Of a stretch of 64,000 bases of DNA, positions 8,762 to 16,945 are shown in pieces. A program made the position numbers and the translations under genes. The notes under the pieces are model-generated. The model made no database searches. It saw nothing but the letters and a program-made list of their open reading frames with translations, and had not been told where the DNA came from. How positions within the stretch are numbered: the stretch's first letter is position 1; each line of letters starts with the position of its first letter. This DNA comes from Helicobacter aurati (GTDB lineage: Bacteria > Campylobacterota > Campylobacteria > Campylobacterales > Helicobacteraceae), in NCBI RefSeq assembly GCF_003364265.1, contig NZ_NXLW01000008.1, positions 1 to 64,000 on the forward strand, written 5' to 3'.

Positions 8762-9862
8762 ATGAATTTTCATAAACATTTATCTGATTTGCCTACTTAT
8801 CAGGCGGGTAAGCCTTTGGAAGATGTGATAGCTAGCTATCACATTCTTCCAGAAGATATTATAAAATTGGGTAGTAACGAAAATCCTCTTGGTGTTGCTC
8901 CTAGCGCAAAGGAGGCAATAATAAAATACGCAAATTTAGCAAGTGTTTATCCCGATGATTCTTACAGAGACATTAAAGAATCGTTAGCCAATAAATATCA
9001 GATTCAAGCACAAAACATTATTATTGGTAGTGGGAGCGATCAAATTATCGAATTTTGCGTACATGCGATTTGCGATTCAACAAAAACTGTGCTTATGGCG
9101 CAACATACTTTTGCTATGTATGAAATTTATGCAAAACAGTGCAATGCTAAAATTATAAAAACGACTGATTTTTTTCATAATTTGGATTCTATGAGAGAAA
9201 TGTATCGCATGTATAAACCCGAGATTATTTTTCTTTGTACTCCTAATAATCCTTTGGGTGAAGCACTAAAGAGAATTGATATAATGGAATTTTTAAATGG
9301 GATTTCTGCAGATTGTTTGGTGATTCTTGATTGTGCTTATATGGAGTATTGTGCCTATAAGGATTTAGACTACGCTGTTTCTCCGAAAGACATTGTGAAT
9401 CTTCCGAACGTAATTTACCTGGGCACTTTTTCTAAAATCTATGGTCTAGGAGGAATGCGTATCGGCTACGGCATTGCCAATAATGCTTTAATTGCCCTGC
9501 TGCATAAGTTACGTCCACCGTTTAACGTAACAACTTTAAGCCTCAAGGCAGCGAATGCGGCATTATTAGATACGGATTTTATCAATAAAACGCTTGATAA
9601 TAATTTAACACAAATGCAAGAATATCGAAAGTTTGCAGAAAAATATTCATTGGAGATTCTTGAGTCTTATGGAAACTTTGTAACTTTTTTATTGCACAAT
9701 AAGTTAAATTCTATTAAAATAGTAGCTTTGCTATTACAGCAAGGTATTGTTGTTCGGGATTTGACTAGTTATGGATTAAATGCTATAAGAGTTACAATAG
9801 GTATGCCTAAGCAGAATGAGATTTTTTTCCAGAAAATGGCAGACATATTGGATAGTTATTGA
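8762..9862 (+). CDS. hisC: Histidinol-phosphate aminotransferase
   Basis: HisC is a PLP-dependent class I/II aminotransferase that converts imidazole-acetol phosphate to histidinol phosphate; in many bacteria it also handles aromatic amino acids. Visible motifs are KLGSNENPLG, the PLP-lysine region YLGTFSKIYGLGGMRIGYG and CTPNNPLG. The 366-residue length is typical. The ATG at 8762 (MNFHKHLSDLPTYQ) is preferred over 8732 because AGGTTAGGG lies just before it and homologues start here. fliF begins 38 bases after the stop on the same strand. His genes are absent from H. pylori, so this supports an enterohepatic Helicobacter. Confidence 0.93.
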   Translation: MNFHKHLSDLPTYQAGKPLEDVIASYHILPEDIIKLGSNENPLGVAPSAKEAIIKYANLASVYPDDSYRDIKESLANKYQIQAQNIIIGSGSDQIIEFCVHAICDSTKTVLMAQHTFAMYEIYAKQCNAKIIKTTDFFHNLDSMREMYRMYKPEIIFLCTPNNPLGEALKRIDIMEFLNGISADCLVILDCAYMEYCAYKDLDYAVSPKDIVNLPNVIYLGTFSKIYGLGGMRIGYGIANNALIALLHKLRPPFNVTTLSLKAANAALLDTDFINKTLDNNLTQMQEYRKFAEKYSLEILESYGNFVTFLLHNKLNSIKIVALLLQQGIVVRDLTSYGLNAIRVTIGMPKQNEIFFQKMADILDSY

Positions 9863-9900
9863 TTCTATTGAATAACAGATTATGATGAGGAAAGTAGATT

Positions 9901-11592
9901 GTGGATTTTAAAGCAATATTTGTGCAATTACAAACTCTTATTAATAAATTAAATAGAAAGCAGCAAATTGTCGTTTTAGTCACGGTGATTGTAATTGTTG
10001 CCTTTTTATCATATCTTCTTGTTTCATCATTAGGTGGAAAACAAACAGGAACTTCAGACGGTTATTCGGTATTGTTTTCAGCTGAGAATCCTAGTGATAC
10101 AGGTGCAGCTATTTCTTACCTTAAACAACAAAATATTCCCTATCGTATGCCAAATGAGAATACTATAGTTGTTCCTCAAGAAAAAGTGTATGAAGTTCGG
10201 AATGAACTTGCTATGCAAGGAATACCAAAAGGAAGAGTAGACTACGGGATTTTTGATGAGAGTACTTTTGGACAAACTTCTGAAGAAATACGTATTAAAA
10301 CATATCGTGCAAGAAAAGGTCAGTTAGAACAAACACTCATGGTTCTTAGCCCTATTAAAGAAGCAAGAGTAGAAGTTTCTGAACCAAAAGATGATGTTTT
10401 TGTTCGTGATAAGGCTCTACCAAAGGCAAGCGTTGCATTAGTTTTATATGAAAACATGAGTCTTAGTCCAAAACAGATATTTGGAATCAAGAATCTTGTT
10501 GCCAATTCTTTTAATGGCTTAATTCCAGAAAATGTTTTTATTACCGACCAAACCGGCAGAGCATTGGGCGAACAAAGTCCTGATGAAGTGGAGAATGAAA
10601 GGGCTTTTAAAGAATTACAATATCGGATTCAAGCTGAAAGGGAAACTGCAGCCAAGATTCAACAAGCCATTGCGAGATACGTTGGCGGTGCTGATAGAAT
10701 GAGCGTTAGCGTCAACATGGAATTTGATTTTGGAAGACAAGAGAGTGTAGAAGAAATATATAGTAAAGATTCTGCTGTCGTTAGTGAAACCGCACTAGAA
10801 GAAAAACGGGAAGGTTTAGCACCTAAAGATCCAGGTGGTGTTCCAGGTGTTATTAATAATATCAAGGAGGTTAATGATTTAGATGGTGGAAATAGGGAAA
10901 AATATGAGAAATCTCAATCTGCTACCAATTATTTACCCGACAAGAAGCAAACCACTACAAAGGTGCAATATCCACAATTAAAAAGAATGACAGTGGCTGT
11001 TGTAGTTGATGGTACATATACAGAAGTGGTTGATGAACAGACAGGCGTTATTACGATGAAATATACCCCTAGAACCGCAGAAGATTTGACAAATATTCAG
11101 AAAACTGTTGAAGCTGCATCTGGATATAATGCTGAAAGAGGGGATATAGTAAGTGTGGTTCCTGGTCAACTTAATGCTGTTGGTTCTGGTATTCCCCCTC
11201 TTACGAATTTTGAAAAAGTAGCACAAGCCGTAGAAAAATATCTTGGTCCATTTATGCCATTGCTACGTTACATTTTGGTAATTATTGTGTTATTCTTCTT
11301 TTACAAAAAAGTCATTGTTCCATTTGCAGAGAGAATGCTTGAGGTACATGAAGAGGAGGAGGTTGAACAACAACCACTCTTTGATTTTGATGACGATGAT
11401 GATACCCTTAACCGTGCCAATGAAATGAGAAAAAGAGTAGAAGAGCAGTTGGGTATTGGAGATGGATTCAACGAAGATGCCGTCAAGTATGATGTTTTAC
11501 TAGAAAAAATTAAAGAGGCGATAAAGACAAAACCAGATGAAGTGGCAGGATTATTTCAAGCATTAATACGAGATGAAATAGAGATGAAATAG
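9901..11592 (+). CDS. fliF: Flagellar M-ring (MS-ring) protein FliF
   Basis: FliF forms the MS ring in the inner membrane at the base of the flagellum. The 563-residue protein has an N-terminal membrane segment (about 22-45), the YscJ/FliF ring-building domain with YSVLFSAENPSDTGAAISYLKQ and the periplasmic repeat around TYRARKGQLEQTLMVLSPIKEARV, a second membrane segment (about 455-475) and a cytoplasmic tail with an acidic run (DFDDDDDT) that binds FliG. The start is GTG with a GAGGAAAG ribosome binding site. fliG follows after 32 bases. The stop codon lies inside an 11-base tandem repeat. Confidence 0.96.
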   Translation: MDFKAIFVQLQTLINKLNRKQQIVVLVTVIVIVAFLSYLLVSSLGGKQTGTSDGYSVLFSAENPSDTGAAISYLKQQNIPYRMPNENTIVVPQEKVYEVRNELAMQGIPKGRVDYGIFDESTFGQTSEEIRIKTYRARKGQLEQTLMVLSPIKEARVEVSEPKDDVFVRDKALPKASVALVLYENMSLSPKQIFGIKNLVANSFNGLIPENVFITDQTGRALGEQSPDEVENERAFKELQYRIQAERETAAKIQQAIARYVGGADRMSVSVNMEFDFGRQESVEEIYSKDSAVVSETALEEKREGLAPKDPGGVPGVINNIKEVNDLDGGNREKYEKSQSATNYLPDKKQTTTKVQYPQLKRMTVAVVVDGTYTEVVDEQTGVITMKYTPRTAEDLTNIQKTVEAASGYNAERGDIVSVVPGQLNAVGSGIPPLTNFEKVAQAVEKYLGPFMPLLRYILVIIVLFFFYKKVIVPFAERMLEVHEEEEVEQQPLFDFDDDDDTLNRANEMRKRVEEQLGIGDGFNEDAVKYDVLLEKIKEAIKTKPDEVAGLFQALIRDEIEMK

Positions 11593-11602
11593 AGATGAAA
11601 TA
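11570..11602 (+). repeat. Three perfect tandem copies of an 11-base unit at the fliF stop
   Basis: GAGATGAAATA occurs three times in a row and spans the end of fliF and the start of the fliF-fliG gap. The unit is not a multiple of three. Changing copy number from three to two keeps the same last residues (EIEMK then TAA), but one copy would give a different tail. Confidence 0.9.
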
Positions 11603-11624
11603 ACATTGTTTTGAGGAGTACACT

Positions 11625-12656
11625 ATGGCTACGACATTAACACAAAAGCAAAGAGCACAATATGATGAGCTTTCGATGTCTGAAAAAGTAGCTATCTTGC
11701 TTATTCAGGTTGGTGAAGAAATTACAAGCGAAGTGTTTCATCATTTAGATATAGAATCTATTACAGAAATAAGCAAGCATATTATGCAGCTTGGAGGCAC
11801 AGATAAGGCAGTTGGGGCAGCTGTTTTAGAAGAGTTTTATACAATTTTACAATCTAACCAGTATATTAATTCTGGTGGTGTTGATTATGCAAGAGAATTG
11901 TTAATACGTACGCTCGGTCCAGATGTTGCCAAAAGAGTGCTTGACAAACTTGCAAAGACAATGCAATCTACAAAGAATTTTGGTTATCTTGACAAGGTGA
12001 AGCCACAACAACTAGCCGACTTTATTGTGAATGAACACCCACAAACTATTGCATTGATTTTAGCACATATGGATTCAGGTGGTGCAGCTGAAACCTTAGG
12101 ATTTTTTACTGATGAATTGCGTGCGGAAATCGCTATTCGTATGGCAAATTTAGGCGATATTTCTCCTTCTGTTGTTAAACGTGTTTCGGCTGTGTTAGAA
12201 CAACAAGTTGAATCTCTTACAAGTTATAAAGTTGAAGTTGGTGGTCCTCGTGCTGTTGCGGAAATGTTTAACCGCATGGGACAAAAAACCTCAAAAGCAA
12301 CTCTTGCCCAGATTGAACAAAGAGACGAGCAGCTTGCTAATGAAATTAAAGAAATGATGTTTACATTTGAGGATATGATTAAACTTGATAAATCTGCAAT
12401 TGTTGAGATATTAAAAGTGGCTGATAAGAAAGATTTAGCATTGGCTTTGAAGTCTAGCGCAGACGAGTTGAAACAGAAATTTATGAGCAATATGAGTTCT
12501 AGAGCAAGCGAACAGTTTGCCGAAGAGATACAATTCCTTGGAGCAGTTAAGGTACGTGATATTGAAGCAGCACAAAGAAAGATTATCGAAATTGTTCAGA
12601 ATCTTTCAGAACAAGGTTTAATCCAGTTGGGAGAACAAGACGATGTTATCTCGTAG
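11625..12656 (+). CDS. fliG: Flagellar motor switch protein FliG
   Basis: FliG links FliF to the C-ring and carries the torque-generating contacts with MotA. The 343-residue protein has the N-terminal FliF-binding domain (LSMSEKVAILLIQVGEE), the middle domain with the EHPQTIALILAHM motif and the C-terminal domain with charged residues in the family pattern (FTFEDMIKLDKSAIVEIL and GAVKVRDIEAAQRKI). An AGGAG ribosome binding site precedes the ATG. Its 3' end overlaps the start of fliH by 14 bases, so the two are likely translationally coupled. Confidence 0.97.
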   Translation: MATTLTQKQRAQYDELSMSEKVAILLIQVGEEITSEVFHHLDIESITEISKHIMQLGGTDKAVGAAVLEEFYTILQSNQYINSGGVDYARELLIRTLGPDVAKRVLDKLAKTMQSTKNFGYLDKVKPQQLADFIVNEHPQTIALILAHMDSGGAAETLGFFTDELRAEIAIRMANLGDISPSVVKRVSAVLEQQVESLTSYKVEVGGPRAVAEMFNRMGQKTSKATLAQIEQRDEQLANEIKEMMFTFEDMIKLDKSAIVEILKVADKKDLALALKSSADELKQKFMSNMSSRASEQFAEEIQFLGAVKVRDIEAAQRKIIEIVQNLSEQGLIQLGEQDDVIS

Positions 12657-13452
12657 CCATAATCTTATACAAGAAGAACAGATGAGTAGTCATGTTGTAA
12701 ATAAATACCAATTTAAATCTATACAGGCGATGCAAAAACCTGTGCAACAGAAAGAAGAAATGACTCCAGATTCTTATGAAGAGGAAGCCAACACGGGGCA
12801 ACTAGAGAATAAAATTGATAAAAATGCAATTACTAGTTCTTTAGAGAAGGAATTGATTGAGAAATTATTGCATAAGAGCGATGAGCTGTCTGGCAACTTA
12901 GCAAAGTTGCAGATACAATTTGAGAAATCTCAAGCAGATATGCAAGAAACAATTAATAAAACCAATGATGAATCATACAAAAGAGGTTTTGAGGAAGGTA
13001 AAAATGAAGCAAGAGCGGAAATGGAATCTCTTATTAATCAAGAACGAGAAAAGATTGTTCAATCTCTCATTACATTAGAAAGTACCTTGAAGCAATCACA
13101 GACTCATTTAGAAGATTTAGAAAAAGAATTAAGTGGTATTGCAATAGATATGGCAAAGGAAGTGATTATTAAGGAGATTGATGAAAATTCACAAAAGGTT
13201 GCATTAGAACTTACAAAGTCGCTATTGTCAAACATTATGGAAGCCACTCAAATTGGCATTAAGGTGAATCCAATTGACTATGTTTTTCTTAAGGAAAATT
13301 TAAAAAATAATGAGAAAGTCCAGCTTGAAGCTGATAATGCAATATCGCGTGGTGGAGTAGTTATTGCATCAAATTTAGGGAATCTTGATGGCAATATTAT
13401 GTCGCGTTATAAAATGCTTAAGCAATCAGTGTTGGATAATCTCAAAGAATGA
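12643..13452 (+). CDS. fliH: Flagellar export ATPase regulator FliH
   Basis: FliH binds and restrains the FliI ATPase of the flagellar type III export apparatus. The 269-residue protein has a variable N-terminus, then long charged coiled-coil helices (about 70-170) and the FliH/YscL C-terminal domain with LSGIAIDMAKEVIIKEI and IKVNPIDYVFLKE. YKRGFEEGKNEAR matches the start of the FliH core. The start overlaps fliG and has GGAG eight bases upstream. A shorter start at 12682 (MSSHVVN) is possible. hisA follows after 30 bases, which is unusual because dxs follows fliH in H. pylori. Confidence 0.9.
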   Translation: MLSRSHNLIQEEQMSSHVVNKYQFKSIQAMQKPVQQKEEMTPDSYEEEANTGQLENKIDKNAITSSLEKELIEKLLHKSDELSGNLAKLQIQFEKSQADMQETINKTNDESYKRGFEEGKNEARAEMESLINQEREKIVQSLITLESTLKQSQTHLEDLEKELSGIAIDMAKEVIIKEIDENSQKVALELTKSLLSNIMEATQIGIKVNPIDYVFLKENLKNNEKVQLEADNAISRGGVVIASNLGNLDGNIMSRYKMLKQSVLDNLKE

Positions 13453-13482
13453 TATAATTCTATTATTGGTAGAAGGATATTT

Positions 13483-14187
13483 ATGGAAATTTTCCCCGCT
13501 ATTGATTTACTAGATTCTAAGGCTGTACGTTTGACTAAGGGAGATATTGCAAGTACAAAGGTTTACGGTGAAGCTTGTGATTTTGCTAAATATTTTGAAG
13601 ATTGTGGTGCAAAATGGATTCATATTGTAGATTTAAATGGAGCATTTGAAGGTAGTCCAAAAAATCTTAATACAATAGAGAGAATTCTTCGTGATACTTC
13701 CTTAAAGATTCAAATTGGTGGTGGTATACGCAATGAGGAATACATTAAGCGATACAAAGAGAGTGGTGCGACTAGAATTATTCTCGGTTCAGCCGCACTC
13801 AAGGATCCATTTTGGGCAAAAGATATGGCAAGCAAATATTCGATAGCTATTAGCATAGATTCTAGAGATTCTAAAGTAGCTACAAGCGGTTGGCTTGAAA
13901 ATAATGATATTTCTGCATTAGATTTTGCAGGACAATTTTACAATTCAGATGTAGAGGCAATTATTTGCACGGATATTGGAAGAGACGGGCTTTTGTCTGG
14001 AATTAATGTAGATTTGACTTGTAATATCGCTAAATGCAGCGGTATTTTTACTATTGCTAGTGGTGGATTTTCTTGTGCAAAGGAATTAGAATCTTTACAA
14101 TATTACAGTGAAATATCTGGATTAATTATTGGAAAAGCATTTTATGAGAAGAAGCTTGATTTTAAAAAATTAAAATTTACTTTTTAG
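13483..14187 (+). CDS. hisA: Phosphoribosylformimino-5-aminoimidazole carboxamide ribotide isomerase
   Basis: HisA catalyses the Amadori isomerisation of ProFAR to PRFAR in histidine synthesis. It is a TIM barrel, and the sequence shows the two half-barrel phosphate sites: IQIGGGIRNEEYI and IASGGFSCAKEL. The catalytic aspartates are visible in FPAIDLLDSKAVRL (start) and CTDIGRDGLLSG (second half). The 234-residue length is near normal. It sits in the flagellar operon with a 30-base gap after fliH and an AGAAGGA ribosome binding site. It is not next to hisC, which lies upstream of fliF, so two his genes bracket fliFGH. Confidence 0.95.
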   Translation: MEIFPAIDLLDSKAVRLTKGDIASTKVYGEACDFAKYFEDCGAKWIHIVDLNGAFEGSPKNLNTIERILRDTSLKIQIGGGIRNEEYIKRYKESGATRIILGSAALKDPFWAKDMASKYSIAISIDSRDSKVATSGWLENNDISALDFAGQFYNSDVEAIICTDIGRDGLLSGINVDLTCNIAKCSGIFTIASGGFSCAKELESLQYYSEISGLIIGKAFYEKKLDFKKLKFTF

Positions 14188-14199
14188 TTGAAAAAAACA

Positions 14200-14208
14200 T
14201 GTTACAAT
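14200..14208 (+). promoter_or_regulatory. Extended -10 promoter for cheY
   Basis: TGTTACAAT lies 39 bases upstream of the cheY start codon in the 59-base gap after hisA, so cheY can be transcribed apart from the fliF-hisA operon. Confidence 0.45.
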
Positions 14209-14246
14209 ATGAGATACTTAAAGTTTAAACTAGTGAGGAGCAGAAG

Positions 14247-14621
14247 TTGAAATTGCTTGTAGTTGATGATAGTTCTACAATGAGAAGAATCATAAAAAAT
14301 ACTTTGCAGAGATTAGGATATGAAGATATTTTGGAAGCTGAACATGGAGTAGACGCGTGGAATCAAATGACGACCATAGAAGGGATAAATGTTCTCATTA
14401 CCGATTGGAATATGCCTGAAATGAATGGTTTAGAGTTAGTGAAGAAAGTCCGAGCGGAAGATAAATATAAAGATATACCTATTATTATGGTAACTACAGA
14501 GGGCGGTAAATCTGAAGTTATTACTGCTTTAAAAGCCGGAGTTAATAATTATATTGTGAAGCCATTTACCCCTCAGGTTCTTAAAGAGAAACTTGAAGTT
14601 GTTTTAGGGCTTAATGAGTAG
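14247..14621 (+). CDS. cheY: Chemotaxis response regulator CheY
   Basis: This is a 124-residue single-domain receiver that is phosphorylated by CheA and binds the flagellar switch. The acidic pocket is D7/D8, the phospho-acceptor is D53 in ITDWNMPEMNG, the conserved Thr is in PIIMVTTEGG and the conserved Lys is in NYIVKPFTP. The sequence is very close to my memory of H. pylori CheY1. The start codon is TTG with GAGGAG just upstream. Location after fliFGH-hisA fits a motility/chemotaxis cluster. Confidence 0.96.
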   Translation: MKLLVVDDSSTMRRIIKNTLQRLGYEDILEAEHGVDAWNQMTTIEGINVLITDWNMPEMNGLELVKKVRAEDKYKDIPIIMVTTEGGKSEVITALKAGVNNYIVKPFTPQVLKEKLEVVLGLNE

Positions 14622-14833
14622 TTTAGTAGTATATTCATCCTTATTTATTTTTAAGATTGCTGCTATTATTTTATATTATATTTGATTATACTTGTATTCC
14701 TTTCTTAGTCTTTTATCAGATATACTTAATATTTAGTTTGTAGTTTTAATCGTTTCACAACTGAGTTGAGCGATAAGTTTACTATTTTTTATATAATTTT
14801 TAGGGAATCTTGAATCTTATGTTTCATTGATAA

Positions 14834-15469
14834 CTATTGTTTTACCCATGCTAGATTATCATAGACAGTAACTTGTTTTTGACTTTTTTCAAAAAGTAAT
14901 TCTCCAACAAATTGATTTCTCTCATAGAATGTGATATGCACCTTATTTTCTCCTTCCCACTTGTATTCTACAACAATATCTTGTTCATGTGCGATTTTTA
15001 TATTATCTTTTGGTAAAACAGGTTCTAAAAAATCCTTAAAATCTGTAATTTCCAATCTGTCCAAGTAAGCTTTTTCAATTGTCGAATCTTCAAAAACATA
15101 TTTGATAAACGGTATATCATTTACTAAGCAATTGCAATAAAAAATACAAATTTTTGCCTTACATTCTTGCATCAATTGACAATGACATGAGCTATACGGA
15201 TTTTGCTCATTTGTATGTGATTGCTTATTGTTTATGGAATCTTGTTGATGATTTTTCTGATATAAACCTTTTTGTTTTTGCATGATAGTAGCTTCGTCAA
15301 TTTGATCATCTGTTTCTATATATTTGTATTGTAAATTTCCAGAATTGGACTTATATCCTTTTTGCTCTAGGGTATATGATTCAATTGGCAATGCTAATAG
15401 GAATATTATTAATGTTTTTCTAGTGAATTTATGCTTGATTATATTTGTTATCGTATCAATATGTATCAT
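14834..15469 (-). CDS. Uncharacterised exported or membrane-anchored protein
   Basis: I do not recognise this 211-residue protein. It has one hydrophobic segment near the N-terminus (KTLIIFLLALPIESY, about 18-32) that may be a signal peptide or anchor. It has a Gln/Asn/His-rich linker (about 55-95), then a stretch with five cysteines (SCHCQLMQECKAKICIFYCNC) that suggests disulphides or metal binding. A beta-rich C-terminus ends YDNLAWVKQ. The ATG at 15469 has an AAGGA ribosome binding site seven bases upstream. It heads a run of minus-strand small genes between cheY and the chemoreceptor. Confidence 0.6.
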   Translation of the reverse strand: MIHIDTITNIIKHKFTRKTLIIFLLALPIESYTLEQKGYKSNSGNLQYKYIETDDQIDEATIMQKQKGLYQKNHQQDSINNKQSHTNEQNPYSSCHCQLMQECKAKICIFYCNCLVNDIPFIKYVFEDSTIEKAYLDRLEITDFKDFLEPVLPKDNIKIAHEQDIVVEYKWEGENKVHITFYERNQFVGELLFEKSQKQVTVYDNLAWVKQ

Positions 15470-15556
15470 AACATTCCTTCTTGGATTTAGTTATTCAGCA
15501 GATTCCAATAAAGCATAAATTATTAAAATTATTAGAGCTATTTGGTGTGATAAGGG

Positions 15557-16009
15557 TTATTTTATTTGGAAAGACATTAATATTTTGCTTAAATTTTTTC
15601 TACGTGTTTTCGTCCCAAGGAGAAAAATATCAACTATCCACCATATAGCAACCATAATAAATCCTATATAACCAATAGTAATGAGAATGAAAGTAAGTAG
15701 TTTATATTCTGTAAATTCACCTATAATCGAACCAGCTAGCATGATACAGTAAGAAAGCCCCAAAAGTGTTATTTTTAGAGTACCAATGAGTTTATCACCA
15801 ATCATAAAACGACCTATGCCCAACATACCAAGTAATACACCGCCTATCCAAAAAACGACTTCAATATTATAAAGACGTAGCAATGGTAATCGCAATATAA
15901 ATTTCGCTAATCCCAACTTATCAAGTTTATTTAGTTTATCTTTAATGAGCGGTATGCTTTCATGTGGAATTTTGTCATATATGTGCAGCATAATAAGTGA
16001 AGCTATCAT
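15557..16009 (-). CDS. TM2-domain membrane protein
   Basis: The 150-residue protein has three or four hydrophobic segments. The pattern GGVLLGMLGIGRFMIGDKLIG followed by a spacer and IWWIVDIFLLG is the signature of the TM2 domain, a two-helix module joined by a short loop with G-x-(H/G)-R-F. The first 45 residues are cytoplasmic and charged. The function of bacterial TM2 proteins is not established. The ATG has an AAGGA ribosome binding site. It follows the next upstream minus-strand gene by 30 bases, so the two may be cotranscribed. Confidence 0.75.
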   Translation of the reverse strand: MIASLIMLHIYDKIPHESIPLIKDKLNKLDKLGLAKFILRLPLLRLYNIEVVFWIGGVLLGMLGIGRFMIGDKLIGTLKITLLGLSYCIMLAGSIIGEFTEYKLLTFILITIGYIGFIMVAIWWIVDIFLLGTKTRRKNLSKILMSFQIK

Positions 16010-16039
16010 TTTTTTCCTTTTTAACTAATCCGCATGTGA

Positions 16040-16720
16040 TTATAGCACAATATCTTTAAGTGTATTTTGGAATATCGCATTCAAAATTTCTTCTTGTTTT
16101 ACACTGGTATGCGAAATCTCTTTTTTGTATTTTTTACTAAGAATTTTACAAAAAGCAAGTATGCAAAAAGGGCAAATTTTTAAAGGATGTTCATAGAATA
16201 ATCTTGTATCTACTCCATGAGATCGGACTCTATAATCAAATGCGTTGATTTTTGGAGTGCATATTTTGAGATATTCTGTGTTTATTGTTTGGATTTCTTG
16301 GCATTTAATAAAATGCAAGGCTGGTGCTTGTATTTTGGTAAATGTTCGCTCGTCGACAATGTGATTGTACGCACAAGCGAGATAAAGAGTAGAACCTAAA
16401 TATACTTTAAAAAATGGAGAATCTCCTGTATCAAGAGAGTCGAATCTCAATCCTTTTTCTAATATTTGTTCATCAAATATGCTTAAATTTGCAATTCTTT
16501 CGAGTTGTTTTTGTGTTTTTTGAAATAAGAATATTGACTTATGTGTTGCATTTGATGTTTGTTTGTTTGAAGATTCTGACGTGTGAAGTGTATTGTTTTG
16601 TGATTCGATAGTAGGTGTAGATTGCTGCATGAATATTGCGTTGGTTTTTGTATTTTCTGTATTAGCCTTTGTATTTTCATTAGAAGTTTTGGCAGTAAAC
16701 GTGTTATTTTGTAATACCAT
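16040..16720 (-). CDS. Uncharacterised cytosolic protein
   Basis: I do not recognise this 226-residue protein. The first 70 residues are low-complexity and rich in Asn, Thr, Ser and Gln. The rest appears folded and includes a CPFC pair in HPLKICPFCILAFCK near residue 180, which could bind metal or be redox-active. No signal peptide or membrane segment is clear. The ATG has a GGGGGA ribosome binding site. It is 30 bases upstream of the TM2 gene in the same direction, so they probably form a two-gene operon. Confidence 0.55.
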   Translation of the reverse strand: MVLQNNTFTAKTSNENTKANTENTKTNAIFMQQSTPTIESQNNTLHTSESSNKQTSNATHKSIFLFQKTQKQLERIANLSIFDEQILEKGLRFDSLDTGDSPFFKVYLGSTLYLACAYNHIVDERTFTKIQAPALHFIKCQEIQTINTEYLKICTPKINAFDYRVRSHGVDTRLFYEHPLKICPFCILAFCKILSKKYKKEISHTSVKQEEILNAIFQNTLKDIVL

Positions 16721-16945
16721 AAATCCCCCTTTTGCTGATATTCTAAATCATAGCTGATTTATTTAAATAATGTTGTGTAGAAAAGAGGGGCTTAACAAAA
16801 GAGAGGTTACTTTGTAATAATTAAGCTGATTCTAAGAAAATTTTATGCTAGACATTATTGTCAAATAAGATTCTTATTTTGATTATATTAATGTCTCTTG
16901 AAATCTAGAATCTTTGTGTGTGTCGCATGGAAATGATATTGTATA

